Below are positions 7,972-17,294 of a DNA stretch of 64,000 nucleotides, in pieces. Position numbers and translations under genes: made by a program. The stretch comes from Rhodanobacter humi (GTDB lineage: Bacteria > Pseudomonadota > Gammaproteobacteria > Xanthomonadales > Rhodanobacteraceae): assembly GCF_041107455.1 (NCBI RefSeq), contig NZ_JBGBPY010000001.1, positions 2,294,001 to 2,358,000 on the forward strand, written 5' to 3'. Under the pieces are notes generated by a model, which saw only the letters and a list, made by a program, of their open reading frames with translations, searched no databases and had not been told where the DNA came from. Numbering within the stretch: the stretch's first letter is position 1; every line of letters begins with the position of its first letter.

Positions 7972-9846
7972 TCAGGCCGCCGTGTCGGCGGGATGTGCGG
8001 CATGTAGCCGCCCGAGATCGCGCACCGCTCCATTCGCGGCGTTCGAGGCCAGCGCCGCATACGCCTGCAGCGCGACCGAGACCGGGCGCACGCGATTGAG
8101 CGGCTTCCACGCCTCGCGACCACGCGCCTGCATCGCGGTGCGGCGGGCGGCGAGGGTTTCCTCGGGGACATCGAGACGCATGCTGCGGTTCGGGATGTCG
8201 ATGGCGATGGGGTCGCCGTCCTCGACCAGCGCGATCAGTCCGCCTTCGGCCGCTTCGGGCGAGACGTGGCCGATGGACAGGCCCGAGGTGCCGCCGGAGA
8301 AGCGGCCGTCGGTGATCAGCGCGCAGGCCTTGCCCAGGCCTTTCGACTTCAGATAGCTGGTGGGGTAGAGCATCTCCTGCATGCCGGGGCCGCCGCGCGG
8401 ACCTTCGTAGCGGATCACCACCACGTCGCCGGCCTTCACCTTGTTGCCGAGGATGCCGCTCACCGCCGCTTCCTGGCTTTCGTAGACCTTGGCGGTGCCG
8501 TGGAAGACGAGGATGGATTCGTCCACGCCCGCGGTCTTCACGATGCAGCCTTCCGGCGCGAGGTTGCCGAACAGCACGGCAAGGCCGCCGTCCTTGCTGA
8601 AGGGTGTCTTGGCGGAGCGGATCACGCCGCGCTCGCGGTCGGTGTCCAGCGTTTCCCAGCGCGCGGATTGGCTGAAGGCGGTTTGCGTGGGCACGTTGCC
8701 GGGGGCGGCGCGGTAGAAGTGGTGCGTTGCTTCTTCGTTCGTGCGCACTATGTCCCACTGCGCCAGCGCATCGCCCAGCGTGGGCGCGTGCACGGTGGGG
8801 CGGCTGGTGTCGAGCAGGCCGGCGCGGTCCAGTTCGCCGAGTATTGCCATGATGCCGCCGGCGCGGTGCACGTCTTCCATGTGCACGTCGCTCTTCGCGG
8901 GCGCCACCTTGCACAGGCAGGGCACGCGGCGGGAGAGGCGGTCGATGTCGGCCATGGTGAAGTCCACGCCGCCTTCGCGCGCCGCGGCCAGCAGGTGCAG
9001 CACGGTGTTGGTCGAGCCGCCCATCGCGATGTCCAGGCTCATCGCGTTCTCGAACGCGGCGCGGTTGGCGATGCTGCGCGGCAGCGCGCTGGCGTCGTCG
9101 CGTTCGTACCAGCGGCGGGCGAGTTCGACGACGACGTGGCCGGCGCGGCGGAACAGCTGCTCGCGGTCGGCATGCGTGGCCAATACCGAACCGTTGCCGG
9201 GCAGGGCCAGGCCCAGCGCCTCGGTGAGGCAGTTCATCGAGTTCGCGGTGAACATGCCGGAACAGGAGCCGCAGGTGGGGCAGGCCGAGCGCTCCAGCGT
9301 CGCCACCTCGGCGTCGCTGTAGCTGTCGTCGGCGGCAGCCACCATCGCGTCGATCAGGTCCAGCGCCTTCTTCTGGCCCTTCACCAGCGCCTTGCCCGAT
9401 TCCATCGGGCCGCCGGAGACGAACACCGCGGGGATGTTCAGCCGCATCGCGGCCATGAGCATGCCGGGGGTGATCTTGTCGCAGTTGGAGATGCACACCA
9501 GCGCGTCGGCGCAGTGCGCGTTCGCCATGTATTCCACGCTGTCGGCGATCAGCTCGCGCGAGGGCAGCGAATACAGCATGCCGCCGTGGCCCATCGCGAT
9601 GCCATCGTCCACCGCGATGGTGTTGAATTCCTTGGCCACGCCGCCGGCGGCCTCGATCTCACGCGCCACCAGCTGGCCGAGATCCTTCAGGTGCACGTGG
9701 CCGGGCACGAACTGGGTGAAGCTGTTCGCCACCGCGATGATGGGCTTGCCGAAGTCGCCGTCCTTCATGCCCGTGGCGCGCCACAGGCTGCGGGCGCCGG
9801 CCATGTTGCGGCCGTGGGTGCTGGTGCGGGATCGGTAGGCAGGCAT
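7972..9846 (-). CDS. ilvD: Dihydroxy-acid dehydratase IlvD
   Basis: 624 residues from ATG 9846; the family is about 610-620. IlvD dehydrates 2,3-dihydroxy-isovalerate and -3-methylvalerate to the 2-keto acids of valine and isoleucine. Iron-sulfur cysteines are present in [12 protein letters not shown] and [16 protein letters not shown], and the N-terminal [14 protein letters not shown] and C-terminal [19 protein letters not shown] are typical. It is the last gene of the minus-strand ilv-leu block, 39 bases after ilvA, and the following gene is convergent. The long antisense open frame over it is a GC artefact. Confidence 0.97.
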   Translation of the reverse strand: MPAYRSRTSTHGRNMAGARSLWRATGMKDGDFGKPIIAVANSFTQFVPGHVHLKDLGQLVAREIEAAGGVAKEFNTIAVDDGIAMGHGGMLYSLPSRELIADSVEYMANAHCADALVCISNCDKITPGMLMAAMRLNIPAVFVSGGPMESGKALVKGQKKALDLIDAMVAAADDSYSDAEVATLERSACPTCGSCSGMFTANSMNCLTEALGLALPGNGSVLATHADREQLFRRAGHVVVELARRWYERDDASALPRSIANRAAFENAMSLDIAMGGSTNTVLHLLAAAREGGVDFTMADIDRLSRRVPCLCKVAPAKSDVHMEDVHRAGGIMAILGELDRAGLLDTSRPTVHAPTLGDALAQWDIVRTNEEATHHFYRAAPGNVPTQTAFSQSARWETLDTDRERGVIRSAKTPFSKDGGLAVLFGNLAPEGCIVKTAGVDESILVFHGTAKVYESQEAAVSGILGNKVKAGDVVVIRYEGPRGGPGMQEMLYPTSYLKSKGLGKACALITDGRFSGGTSGLSIGHVSPEAAEGGLIALVEDGDPIAIDIPNRSMRLDVPEETLAARRTAMQARGREAWKPLNRVRPVSVALQAYAALASNAANGAVRDLGRLHAAHPADTAA

Positions 9847-9885
9847 GGACGTTCGTGCTCCGGGAATCGATATGTGATGTGTGCG

Positions 9886-11454
9886 TCAGCTGCGCAGCAG
9901 CAGGCGGTAGGCGGCGTTGTCGCTCTCGTCGCAATGCGGGTAGCCCAGCGTGGCGAGGAAGCGTTGCAGCGCGGCCTGCTCGTCGGCCGGCACCTGGATG
10001 CCGACCAGGATGCGGCCGTGGTCGGCGCCGTGGTTGCGGTAGTGGAACAGGCTGATGTTCCAGTCCGGGTGCAGGCGGGCGAGGAAGTCGGGCAGGGCGC
10101 CGGGGCGCTCGGGGAAGTCGAAGCGGTACAGCCGCTCGTCCTGCGCCAGCGGCGAACGGCCGCCCACCATGTGGCGCAGGTGCAGCTTGGCCAGCTCGTC
10201 GTCGGCGAGGTCGAGTACGGCGAAGCCCTGCGCGCGGAACGCGGCGGCCAGCGCCGCGCGCTCGTCGCGGCTGGCGGTCTGCACGCCCACGAAGATGTGC
10301 GCCTGGCGCGCGTCGCCGATGCGGTAGTTGAACTCGGTGATGCTGTGCCGGCCCAGCGCGGTGCAGAAGCGGCGGAAGCTGCCGCGTTCCTCGGGTATCG
10401 TCACCGCGAACAGCGCCTCGCGCTGCTCGCCGGCCTCGGCGCGCTCGGCCACGAAGCGCAGCCGCTCGAAGTTCATGTTCGCGCCGGAGACGATCGCGGC
10501 GAGCGTGGCGCCCTGCAACTGGTGCGCGGCGGCGTACTGCTTCAGCCCCGCCAGCGCCAGCGCGCCGGAGGGTTCGGGCACGCTGCGGGTTTCCTGGTAG
10601 ACGTCGCGGATCGCGGCGCACAGCGCGTCGCCATCCACGCGCAGCATCGCGTCGACATGACGGCGGCAGAGTTCGAAGGTGAGCGCACCCACCTGCTTTA
10701 CCGCGGTGCCGTCGGCGAACAGCCCCACCTCGGGCAGGCTCACGCGCACACCGGTTTCCAGCGAGCGCGCCATCGCGTCGGAATCGTCCGCCTGCACGCC
10801 GATCACCTTGGTCTGCGGCGACAGCGTCTTGATGCAGCTGGCCACGCCGGCGAGCAGGCCGCCGCCACCCACCGGCACGAACACCGCGTCCAGCGGCGTG
10901 GACGATTGGCGCAGCAGCTCCATGCCCACGGTGGCCTGGCCCGCGATCACGGCGAGATCGTCGAACGGGTGCACGAAGACCAGGCCGCGCTCGGCTTCGA
11001 TGCGCGCGGCCGCGGCCTGCGCGTCGCTGTAGGAATCGCCGGCCAGCACCACCTCGACGAAGTCGCCGCCGAAGCGGCGCACCGCATCCACCTTCACCTG
11101 CGGCGCGGTCACCGGCATCACGATCACCGCGCGCGCGCCCAGCTTTGCCGCGGCCAGCGCCACGCCTTGCGCGTGGTTGCCGGCGGAGGCGGCGATCACG
11201 CCGCGCGCGCGCTCGGCCGCATCGAGCGCGGCCATCTTGTTGTAGGCGCCGCGCAGCTTGAACGAGAACACCGGCTGCAGGTCCTCGCGCTTCAGCAGCA
11301 CGCGGTTGCCGAGGCGCGCGGACAACTGCTCGGCCGGCTCCAGCGGTGTCTCGCGCGCGACCTCGTAGACCCGCGCGGCCAGCGTGCGGCGCAGCAGGTC
11401 CAGGTCGGACGGCGCGGCGTCGGTCTGCGCGCGCGGGGCGAGCCGCGCGTTCAT
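9886..11454 (-). CDS. ilvA: Threonine ammonia-lyase, biosynthetic (IlvA)
   Basis: 522 residues from ATG 11454. It is a PLP enzyme making 2-oxobutyrate from threonine for isoleucine synthesis. The PLP lysine motif FSFKLRGAYNKM (about residue 66), SAGNHAQGVALAA and the phosphate loop PVGGGGLLAGVA are intact. The last ~190 residues hold two ACT-like regulatory regions (RFCTALGRHSITEFNYRIGD and RLYRFDFPERPGALPDF), which in homologues bind isoleucine and valine, so feedback control is expected. The start overlaps the ilvM stop by four bases (ATGA), showing translational coupling. Confidence 0.96.
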   Translation of the reverse strand: MNARLAPRAQTDAAPSDLDLLRRTLAARVYEVARETPLEPAEQLSARLGNRVLLKREDLQPVFSFKLRGAYNKMAALDAAERARGVIAASAGNHAQGVALAAAKLGARAVIVMPVTAPQVKVDAVRRFGGDFVEVVLAGDSYSDAQAAAARIEAERGLVFVHPFDDLAVIAGQATVGMELLRQSSTPLDAVFVPVGGGGLLAGVASCIKTLSPQTKVIGVQADDSDAMARSLETGVRVSLPEVGLFADGTAVKQVGALTFELCRRHVDAMLRVDGDALCAAIRDVYQETRSVPEPSGALALAGLKQYAAAHQLQGATLAAIVSGANMNFERLRFVAERAEAGEQREALFAVTIPEERGSFRRFCTALGRHSITEFNYRIGDARQAHIFVGVQTASRDERAALAAAFRAQGFAVLDLADDELAKLHLRHMVGGRSPLAQDERLYRFDFPERPGALPDFLARLHPDWNISLFHYRNHGADHGRILVGIQVPADEQAALQRFLATLGYPHCDESDNAAYRLLLRS

Positions 11455-11729
11455 GCCGGGGTGGCGGCCAGCCGGCTGCCGTCGCGGCTGCCCACCAGCG
11501 ACAGGCTGTTCGCGTCCAGCACATCCACCAGTTTGCGCAGCTGGCGCAGGATCTGCTGCAGCGTGCCATCGTCGCCGTGCAGCACCAGGGTGAGCTGCGA
11601 CACCGCGGGATCGTGCGTGGCCGCCACGGTGAGCGCATCGATGTTGACGTGACGCGCGGCAAACAGCCCCGCCACGCGCACCAGCGCACCGGATTCGTTC
11701 TGCAGCAGGATGGACAAGGTGTGTTTCAT
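11451..11729 (-). CDS. ilvM: Acetolactate synthase small (regulatory) subunit
   Basis: 92 residues from ATG 11729 (GGAGCACTGCC upstream). It is a single ACT domain: MKHTLSILLQNESGALVRVA, GLFAARHVNIDALTVA, VSQLTLVLHGDDGTLQQIL. This short form matches IlvM-type rather than the longer IlvN/IlvH subunits. It partners the catalytic subunit encoded just upstream and confers activity and feedback sensitivity. The upstream gap to ilvG is 142 bases and is almost filled by an inverted repeat; downstream it overlaps ilvA by four bases. Confidence 0.88.
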   Translation of the reverse strand: MKHTLSILLQNESGALVRVAGLFAARHVNIDALTVAATHDPAVSQLTLVLHGDDGTLQQILRQLRKLVDVLDANSLSLVGSRDGSRLAATPA

Positions 11730-11765
11730 GGCAGTGCTCCGCAAACCTTTCATGGGTGCAACCAA

Positions 11766-11866
11766 CCGTTCGTCCTGAGCGTAGGCCCGCAGGGCCGAAG
11801 TCGAAGGGCTGTCGCGGGGGCGCTTCGACTGCGCTTGCTGGCGCAAGCTACGCTCAGCGCGAACGG
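11766..11866. repeat. 101-bp inverted-repeat element between ilvG and ilvM
   Basis: The left arm is CCGTTCGTCCTGAGCGTAGG and onward to CGAAGTCGAAGGG. The right arm, read on the other strand, is CCGTTCGCGCTGAGCGTAGC and onward to GCAGTCGAAGCG. The arms fold into a long imperfect hairpin with small inner stems (GGCCCGCAGGGCC; GCTTGCTGGCGCAAGC). The same family occurs at 28102-28213. It ends five bases before the ilvG stop and may terminate or stabilise the message between ilvG and ilvM. Confidence 0.85.
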
Positions 11867-11871
11867 TGTTT

Positions 11872-13740
11872 TCAGAACATTGACGTGGATGGGACCTCAC
11901 TTGCCTCGGCTGGTGCCGCACTGCGCGAAGCGATGAAATCCCCCGTGATCATCTGCGCGTAGCTCGCGCCCGGCCCCACCATCGGGTACACGCCGGCGTC
12001 GGGGTCGATCACCACTTCGAGGAAGGCGGGTCCGTCGCAGGCGAGGAAGTCGGCGATGGTGGCTTCCAGTTGCGCCGGGTCGTCCAGCCGGCGCGCCCAG
12101 CCGAAGCCGTCGGCCTGCGCGGCGAGCACGAAGTCCTTCTTGTGCAGGCTCTTGTCGGAGGCGGCGAAGCGGCGGCCGAAGTACAGCTTCTGCCATTGCC
12201 GCACCATGCCATCGCCGCTGTTGTTCAGCACGACAACCTTCAACGGCAGGCCGTAGGTGGTGACGGTCTCCAGCTCGCCCACGTTCATGCGGATGCTGGC
12301 GTCGCCGTCGATGTCGAGCACCAGTGCGTCGGGCCGCGCGAACTGCGCGCCGATCGCCGCCGGCAGGCCGAAGCCCATCGTGCCCATCGAGCCGGAGGTG
12401 AGCCATTGCCGCGGCGCGCGGAAGTCGAAGTACTGCGCCGCCCACATCTGGTGCTGGCCGACGCCGGTGCTGACCACGGCGCGACCCTTGGTGTGGCGGT
12501 TGATCGCGGCGAGCACCGCCTGCGGCTGGATCAGCGGGCTGGCGCGGTCCCAGTCCATCGCGTGCGTGCGCTTCAGCGCGGCGACGTGGGCATGCCAGTC
12601 GGCCAGCGGCGGCTGCAGGCCGCGCGCGCGGCCGTAAGCCGTCAGGCGTTCCAGTGCGGCGGCGAGCGGGCCCACGTGCTGCCAGTCCACCGCCTTCACC
12701 TTGCCGATCTCCGCGGGGTCGATGTCGACCTGCGCGATGAACTTCGCCTGCGGCGCGAAGCGGTCGGGCACGCCGGCCACGCGGTCGTCGAAACGCGCGC
12801 CCAGCGCGAACACGAAGTCGCAGTCCTCCACCGCGTAGTTCGCGTAGGCGGTGCCGTGCATGCCCAGCATGTGCAGCGCCAGCGGCTCGGTGCTGTCGAA
12901 CGCGCCCAGGCCCATCAAGGTGGTGGTGACCGGCAGGCCGAACGCGTCGGCGAACACCCGCAGTGCCACCGCCGCCTCCGCCGCGACCACGCCGCCGCCG
13001 GCGTAGATCAGCGGGCGCCGCGCCTGCATCAGCGCAGCGAAGAACGCGGCGCAGGTCTCGTCGTCCAGTCGCGCGTTCTCCACCGCGCGCAGGCGCGCGC
13101 GATAGCCGGGGATGGCGAGGCGGCTGGCGCCGTCGAAACGCAGCGCGGCGTTCTGCACGTTCTTCGGCACGTCCACCACCACCGGGCCGGGGCGGCCGCT
13201 GCGCGCGATCTCGAACGCGGTGCGCACGGTGGCTTCCAGCTGCTCCGCGTCGGTGACCAGGAACACGTGCTTCGCGCAGGCGCCCATGATGTTGCTCACC
13301 GGCGCTTCCTGGAACGCGTCGCTGCCCAGCGCGGTGGTGGGCACCTGGCCGCAGATCACCACCAGCGGGATCGAATCGGCCATCGCGTCGCGCACCGGCG
13401 TGACCATGTTCGTCGCGCCGGGGCCGGAGGTGACGATGGCCACGCCCACCTTGCCGGAAGCGCGCGCGTAGCCCGCGGCCATGAAGCCCGCGCCCTGCTC
13501 GTTCGCGGGCACGATCAGCGGCATGGGTTCGCGGCCATCGGCCGTGGCGTGGTCGGCGTTATGGCGGAACACCGCGTCGTACACCGGCAGGATCGCGCCG
13601 CCGGAATAGCCGAACAGCACGCCCGTGCCCTCGTCGGCCAGTACCTGCACGATTGCCTCCGCGCCGCTCATGGCGAGGCCGGCGAGCGGGTGCGGGTCGA
13701 TGGCGGTGGCAGGCTGTGCCGTCTGCGCTGAAATCGTCAC
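11872..13740 (-). CDS. ilvG: Acetolactate synthase large (catalytic) subunit
   Basis: 622 residues from GTG 13740 (AGGAA seven bases upstream). It is a thiamine-diphosphate enzyme that condenses pyruvate with pyruvate or 2-oxobutyrate, the first common step of valine, leucine and isoleucine synthesis. The catalytic glutamate lies in NEQGAGFMAAGYARASG, and the ThDP/Mg motif is LDIDGDASIRMNVGELETV...VVLNNSGDGMV. N-terminal, central FAD-like and C-terminal domains are all present. About 40 residues longer than many homologues, owing to extra N- and C-terminal tails. The symbol ilvG follows its pairing with the short IlvM-type subunit; ilvB would be an equally valid name. Confidence 0.95.
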   Translation of the reverse strand: MTISAQTAQPATAIDPHPLAGLAMSGAEAIVQVLADEGTGVLFGYSGGAILPVYDAVFRHNADHATADGREPMPLIVPANEQGAGFMAAGYARASGKVGVAIVTSGPGATNMVTPVRDAMADSIPLVVICGQVPTTALGSDAFQEAPVSNIMGACAKHVFLVTDAEQLEATVRTAFEIARSGRPGPVVVDVPKNVQNAALRFDGASRLAIPGYRARLRAVENARLDDETCAAFFAALMQARRPLIYAGGGVVAAEAAVALRVFADAFGLPVTTTLMGLGAFDSTEPLALHMLGMHGTAYANYAVEDCDFVFALGARFDDRVAGVPDRFAPQAKFIAQVDIDPAEIGKVKAVDWQHVGPLAAALERLTAYGRARGLQPPLADWHAHVAALKRTHAMDWDRASPLIQPQAVLAAINRHTKGRAVVSTGVGQHQMWAAQYFDFRAPRQWLTSGSMGTMGFGLPAAIGAQFARPDALVLDIDGDASIRMNVGELETVTTYGLPLKVVVLNNSGDGMVRQWQKLYFGRRFAASDKSLHKKDFVLAAQADGFGWARRLDDPAQLEATIADFLACDGPAFLEVVIDPDAGVYPMVGPGASYAQMITGDFIASRSAAPAEASEVPSTSMF

Positions 13741-13792
13741 GTGGCGTTCCTGGTGGATGGGGTGTGCGATGGCATCCGGTTTTCTCTTGTCG

Positions 13793-13818
13793 TCATTCCG
13801 GCCTGCGCCGGGATGGTG
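13793..13818. repeat. Short hairpin of the TCATTCCGGC...GCCGGGATG family
   Basis: TCATTCCGGCCTGCGCCGGGATGGTG forms a stem CATTCCGGC/GCCGGGATG around a short loop, in the 90-base gap between the VOC-like gene and ilvG. The same sequence family makes the outer arms of the 29793-29936 element, so this looks like a solo or minimal copy. Confidence 0.65.
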
Positions 13819-13830
13819 GGCCGGCGCCCG

Positions 13831-14172
13831 TCAGTTGCGGATCAGGTCGCGCTCGACGGCCGGGTGCACCGGCACGCCGAAGGTGGCGATGATCTGCAAG
13901 TCCTGCTCCAGCGTGGAGAAGCGCTCCCATGCGATGCCGTTGACGTCGGTGGCGCTGGTGAAGCCTTGCGCGTCGTCGTCCTCGAAACCGAGCTGGCAGA
14001 TCCGGCCGGCCTGTTCGGGCTGCTGGCGGATCGAGAAGTTGAGGCTGTCGGTGCGCCACATCGCGTAGATGCCGTAGACCAGCGCCTGCGGCGGCTGGCC
14101 CAGGCGCTTGCTGTAGTCGGCGATGGAGGCGTCCAGGTCGGCGACGGCCAGGGCGATATGGAAGCGTTTCAT
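13831..14172 (-). CDS. VOC-like small protein inside the ilv operon
   Basis: 113 residues from ATG 14172 (ACGAGG upstream). It reads MKRFHIALAVADLDASIADY, SKRLGQPPQALVYGIYAMWR, FSIRQQPEQAGRICQLGFED, FGVPVHPAVERDLIRN: one VOC-like module with the first metal-type histidine (HIALAVADL). It lies 77 bases after ilvC and 90 before ilvG in the same direction, so it is almost certainly co-transcribed with branched-chain synthesis genes. No biochemical role is known to me. It may handle a pathway intermediate or be a passenger. Confidence 0.7.
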   Translation of the reverse strand: MKRFHIALAVADLDASIADYSKRLGQPPQALVYGIYAMWRTDSLNFSIRQQPEQAGRICQLGFEDDDAQGFTSATDVNGIAWERFSTLEQDLQIIATFGVPVHPAVERDLIRN

Positions 14173-14249
14173 GGCGAACCTCGTTCTGCTCTCGTTGCGT
14201 CAGTGGAATGGGCCGCGCGGCGCGCTGCGAGCGCGGCCCGGCGTCGGCC

Positions 14250-15284
14250 TCAGCCGACCTTCTTCAGCGGCTCGCCGGCCGCCTTCGCGGCGCCGGCCTG
14301 CAGCCACGCCATGCGTGCGCGCAGCTGCTTGCCCACCTGCTCGACCGGGTGGTCGAGGTCGGCCTGCTTGTACTTCTTGTAGTTCGGCAGGCCGGCGTTG
14401 TACTCGGCGATCCAGTTCTTCGCGAAGGTGCCGTCCTGGATGTCCGTCAACACGCCCTTCATGCGCGCCTTCACGCCGGCGTCGATCACGCGCGGGCCGC
14501 TGACGTAGTCGCCGTACTGCGCGGTCTCGGAGACGAACTCCAGCATCTTGGTGATGCCGCCCTCGTAGAACAGGTCGACGATCAGCTTCAGTTCGTGCAG
14601 CACCTCGTAGTAGGCGATCTCCGGCTGGTAGCCGGCTTCCACCAGGGTCTCGAAGCCGGCCTGCACCAGCGACGAAGCGCCGCCGCACAGCACGGCCTGT
14701 TCGCCGAACAGATCCGTCTCGGTCTCTTCCTTGAAATCGGTCTTGATGAGCATGGCGCGGGTGCCACCGATGCCGTCGGCATAGGCCTTGGCTTTCGCCT
14801 CGGCGTGGCCGCTGACGTCTTGCTGCACGGCCCAGATGCAGGGTACGCCGCGACCGCGCTCGTATTCGCTGCGCACCAGCGCGCCGGGGCCCTTCGGCGC
14901 CACCAGGATCACGTCGATGTCCTTGCGCGGATCGATCTGCTTGAAGTGCACGTTGAAGCCGTGCGCGAACAGCAGCGCGGCGCCGGGCTTGATGTTCGGC
15001 GCGATCGCCTCGGTGTACAGCTTCGGCTGCACCATGTCTGGCGTCAGCACGGCGACCAGGTCGGCGTTGATCACTGCGTGCGCCGGTTCGACCACCTTGA
15101 AGCCATCGGCTTCGGCCTTGGCCCAGGTGGGGCCGCCTGGACGCAGTCCCACGACGACGTCGAGGCCGGAGTCGCGCAGGTTGAGGGCGTGGGCGCGACC
15201 CTGGCTGCCATAGCCCAGGACGGCGATGCGGGCCTTGGCCAGCGTGTCGTTGGTGGTGTGCGTGCTGTTTGAGGTCGGGCTCAT
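14250..15284 (-). CDS. ilvC: Ketol-acid reductoisomerase IlvC (class I)
   Basis: 344 residues from ATG 15284, chosen over an upstream in-frame ATG because GAGGAA lies correctly spaced and the length then fits class I enzymes (~330-340). It isomerises and reduces acetolactate and acetohydroxybutyrate with NADPH. The nucleotide loop is [20 protein letters not shown]; the metal-binding [12 protein letters not shown] and [12 protein letters not shown] are present. The 235 bases to leuB contain an imperfect inverted repeat (TGCCTCCCCTGCGCGC at 15362 against GGCGCGCAGGGGAGGGCA at 15453-15470). No branched-chain leader peptide was found there, so transcription may continue from leuB or start in that gap. 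Confidence 0.96.
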   Translation of the reverse strand: MSPTSNSTHTTNDTLAKARIAVLGYGSQGRAHALNLRDSGLDVVVGLRPGGPTWAKAEADGFKVVEPAHAVINADLVAVLTPDMVQPKLYTEAIAPNIKPGAALLFAHGFNVHFKQIDPRKDIDVILVAPKGPGALVRSEYERGRGVPCIWAVQQDVSGHAEAKAKAYADGIGGTRAMLIKTDFKEETETDLFGEQAVLCGGASSLVQAGFETLVEAGYQPEIAYYEVLHELKLIVDLFYEGGITKMLEFVSETAQYGDYVSGPRVIDAGVKARMKGVLTDIQDGTFAKNWIAEYNAGLPNYKKYKQADLDHPVEQVGKQLRARMAWLQAGAAKAAGEPLKKVG

Positions 15285-15361
15285 GCGGTGATTCCTCGAT
15301 TGACGGTGACGCGAGTGCGTGCGGGTGGGGTGCTGCGTGGCTTGGCGGAACGGAAGTGGAT

Positions 15362-15470
15362 TGCCTCCCCTGCGCGCGCCGTGGCGTCGGGCAGGGGGCA
15401 GCGACGGAAGCACGCTGGGGAGTGAGCGTTCGTCGCCAATGGCGCCGCGGACGGCGCGCAGGGGAGGGCA
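15362..15470. repeat. Imperfect inverted repeat between leuB and ilvC
   Basis: Arms TGCCTCCCCTGCGCGC (from 15362) and GGCGCGCAGGGGAGGGCA (15453-15470) flank about 75 bases. The CCCTCCCCTGCGCGC motif recurs at 31357-31380 as a compact hairpin. Role unknown; it occupies the only sizeable gap in which an ilvC promoter could lie. Confidence 0.6.
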
Positions 15471-15519
15471 AGGGTGGCGAGGGCGTGTCCGCCTTCGCCG
15501 TAACGGTGCGGGTGCGTGC

Positions 15520-16728
15520 TCAACCGCATGAGCGTGCTCCGCTGAAGAAGGCGTGCTCGTTGCTGGCGTGCTCTTCCAGCGCCGCCAGCACGGCGTCGCG
15601 TATCTCGACCGTGCCGGCGTGGCCGCCGATGTCGCGAGTGCGTGGGCCGCGCTGCAGCACGTGGTCGACGGCGGCTTCCACCGCTTGCGCTTCGGCTTCC
15701 AGCTGCAGCGAGTGGCGCAGCAGCAGGGCGGTGGAGAGGATGGCGCCGACCGGATTGGCGATGCCCTTGCCCGCTATGTCGGGCGCCGAGCCGTGGATCG
15801 GTTCGTACAGGCCCATACAGGTAGTGGCGGCCGCAGGCCGCACCGAATTTCCTTCACCCGCTGGCGGGGGAAGAGCCTGCCCTCGAAGCGCTTCTGATCG
15901 GGGGTGACCCGAAGGGTCGGATGAGGGGCTGCCTTCGCCCAGCGAAGCCGACGGCAGCAGACCCAGCGAACCGGCGATCGCGGCGGCCTCGTCGGTGAGG
16001 ATGTCGCCGAACAGGTTCTCGGTGACCACCACGTCGTAGCTGGCCGGGCGGGTCAGCAGCAGCATCGCCATCGAATCGACCAACTGGTGCTCCAGCGTCA
16101 CGTCGGGGTAGTCGGCGGCCACGCGGTTGACGGTGCGCCGCCACAGCCGCGAGGTCTCCAGCACGTTCGCCTTGTCCACCGAGGTGACGTGGCGGCGACG
16201 GCCGCGCGCCAGCTCGAAGGCGCGGCGGGTGACGCGTTCGACCTCGGCCTCGGTGTACCTGCATTCGTCCGTGGCGTAGTCGGCGCCCCTGGTTTTCGCG
16301 CCGAAGTAGGCGCCGCCGGTCAGCTCGCGCACGAACAGTACGTCGACGCCCTGCAGCTTCTCGTTCTTCAGTGGCGACAGCGCGGCCAGCGCGGGATGCA
16401 CGGTGAGCGGACGCAGGTTCGCGTAGACGCCCAGCGCGGCGCGCAGGCCGAGCAGGCCCTGCTCGGGACGCACCTTCGCGTTCGGATCGGACCACTTCGG
16501 CCCGCCCACCGCGCCCAGCAGCACCGCATCGGCGGCCTGGCAGGCGGCCAGCGTGGCGGCGGGCAGCGGCTCGCCGGTGGCGTCGATCGCGGCGCCGCCG
16601 ATCAGCTGTTCGTCGAACGCGAACTCGTGGTCGAAGTGCGCGGCGACCGCCTGCAGCACGGCGACCGCGGCGGCGGTGACCTCGGGGCCGACGCCGTCGC
16701 CGGGCAGGGTGACGATGCGTGCCTTCAT
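15520..16728 (-). CDS. leuB: 3-isopropylmalate dehydrogenase LeuB with a 39-residue repeat-derived insertion
   Basis: 402 residues from ATG 16728, against about 355-365 for the family. It oxidatively decarboxylates 3-isopropylmalate with NAD. Conserved parts are [40 protein letters not shown], the catalytic [34 protein letters not shown] and the NAD-binding [18 protein letters not shown]. Between [11 protein letters not shown] and GLYEPIHG lies an extra stretch (bases 15814-15930, [20 protein letters not shown]... to ...TTCM), which is 117 bases of a chromosome repeat kept in frame. It overlaps leuD by four bases. Whether the enzyme tolerates the loop is not known; all catalytic residues remain. 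Confidence 0.94.
   Translation of the reverse strand: MKARIVTLPGDGVGPEVTAAAVAVLQAVAAHFDHEFAFDEQLIGGAAIDATGEPLPAATLAACQAADAVLLGAVGGPKWSDPNAKVRPEQGLLGLRAALGVYANLRPLTVHPALAALSPLKNEKLQGVDVLFVRELTGGAYFGAKTRGADYATDECRYTEAEVERVTRRAFELARGRRRHVTSVDKANVLETSRLWRRTVNRVAADYPDVTLEHQLVDSMAMLLLTRPASYDVVVTENLFGDILTDEAAAIAGSLGLLPSASLGEGSPSSDPSGHPRSEALRGQALPPPAGEGNSVRPAAATTCMGLYEPIHGSAPDIAGKGIANPVGAILSTALLLRHSLQLEAEAQAVEAAVDHVLQRGPRTRDIGGHAGTVEIRDAVLAALEEHASNEHAFFSGARSCG
15814..15930. repeat. Repeat element inserted in frame inside leuB
   Basis: 117 bases (39 codons) between the codons for GEG and GLYEP. It contains small hairpins GCGGCCGCAGGCCGC (15828-15842 region) and GACCCGAAGGGTC, and the stretch GACCCGAAGGGTCGGATGAGGGGC. 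This closely matches GGCCCGAAGGGCCGGATGAGGGGC near 17418-17441 in the leuD-leuC spacer. Length divisible by three and absence of stops kept leuB open. Confidence 0.85.
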
Positions 16729-17294
16729 GCCGCTTGCTCCAGTTGTTCGTAATGGGCGATGGCTTTCTCGTTTTGCAGCAGGTAGCCCAGCTGGTCGACG
16801 CCGTTGAGCAGGCAGTGGCGCGCGAACGGCTCCAGCTGGAAGCCGATGCCGCCGCCGTCGGGCAGGGCGATGTACTGGCCTTGCACGTCGATGCTCAGCT
16901 CGATGCCCGGATGCGCCAGCAGCCACTGGTGTTCGGCGGCGGAGATCACGATCGCGAGCAGGCCGTTCTTCAGCGCGTTGTTGCGGAAGATGTCCGCGAT
17001 CTCGCTGCACAGCACCGCCTGGATGCCGTAGTCCAGCAGCGCCCACGGCGCGTGCTCGCGCGAGGAGCCGCAGCCGAAGTTGCGCCCGGCTACCACGATG
17101 CTGCAGCCCTGCGCTTCCGGCCGGTTGAGCGGGAAGGCCGGGTTGTCGCTGCCGTCGGGCAGGTAGCGCCAGTCCTGGAAGCAGTGCTTGCCCAGGCCTG
17201 CGCGCGTGGTGGTGGTGAGGAAGCGCGCCGGGATGATGCGGTCGGTATCGATGTTCTCGTCCGCCAGCACGGCAGTGCGGGAGTGGATACGCAT
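16725..17294 (-). CDS. leuD: 3-isopropylmalate dehydratase small subunit LeuD
   Basis: 189 residues from ATG 17294, with GGAGA upstream. With LeuC it isomerises 2- to 3-isopropylmalate in leucine synthesis. The aconitase swivel domain is clear: [72 protein letters not shown]. Slightly shorter than the ~200-215-residue proteobacterial form. Its stop overlaps the leuB start by four bases. Unlike most gene junctions here it is separated from leuC by 373 bases of repeats. Confidence 0.95.
   Translation of the reverse strand: MRIHSRTAVLADENIDTDRIIPARFLTTTTRAGLGKHCFQDWRYLPDGSDNPAFPLNRPEAQGCSIVVAGRNFGCGSSREHAPWALLDYGIQAVLCSEIADIFRNNALKNGLLAIVISAAEHQWLLAHPGIELSIDVQGQYIALPDGGGIGFQLEPFARHCLLNGVDQLGYLLQNEKAIAHYEQLEQAA

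Noticed and set aside
8266-11652. Very long plus-strand open frame (over 1100 codons) opposite ilvD and ilvA
   Set aside because: Composition is Ala/Arg/His/Gln-rich with no domain, and both genes on the other strand are certain. It is a GC-driven antisense frame.
15281-15529. Possible second leader peptide or small gene upstream of ilvC
   Set aside because: The 82-codon frame has no run of Leu/Ile/Val codons, no downstream U-tailed terminator, and overlaps the end of leuB.
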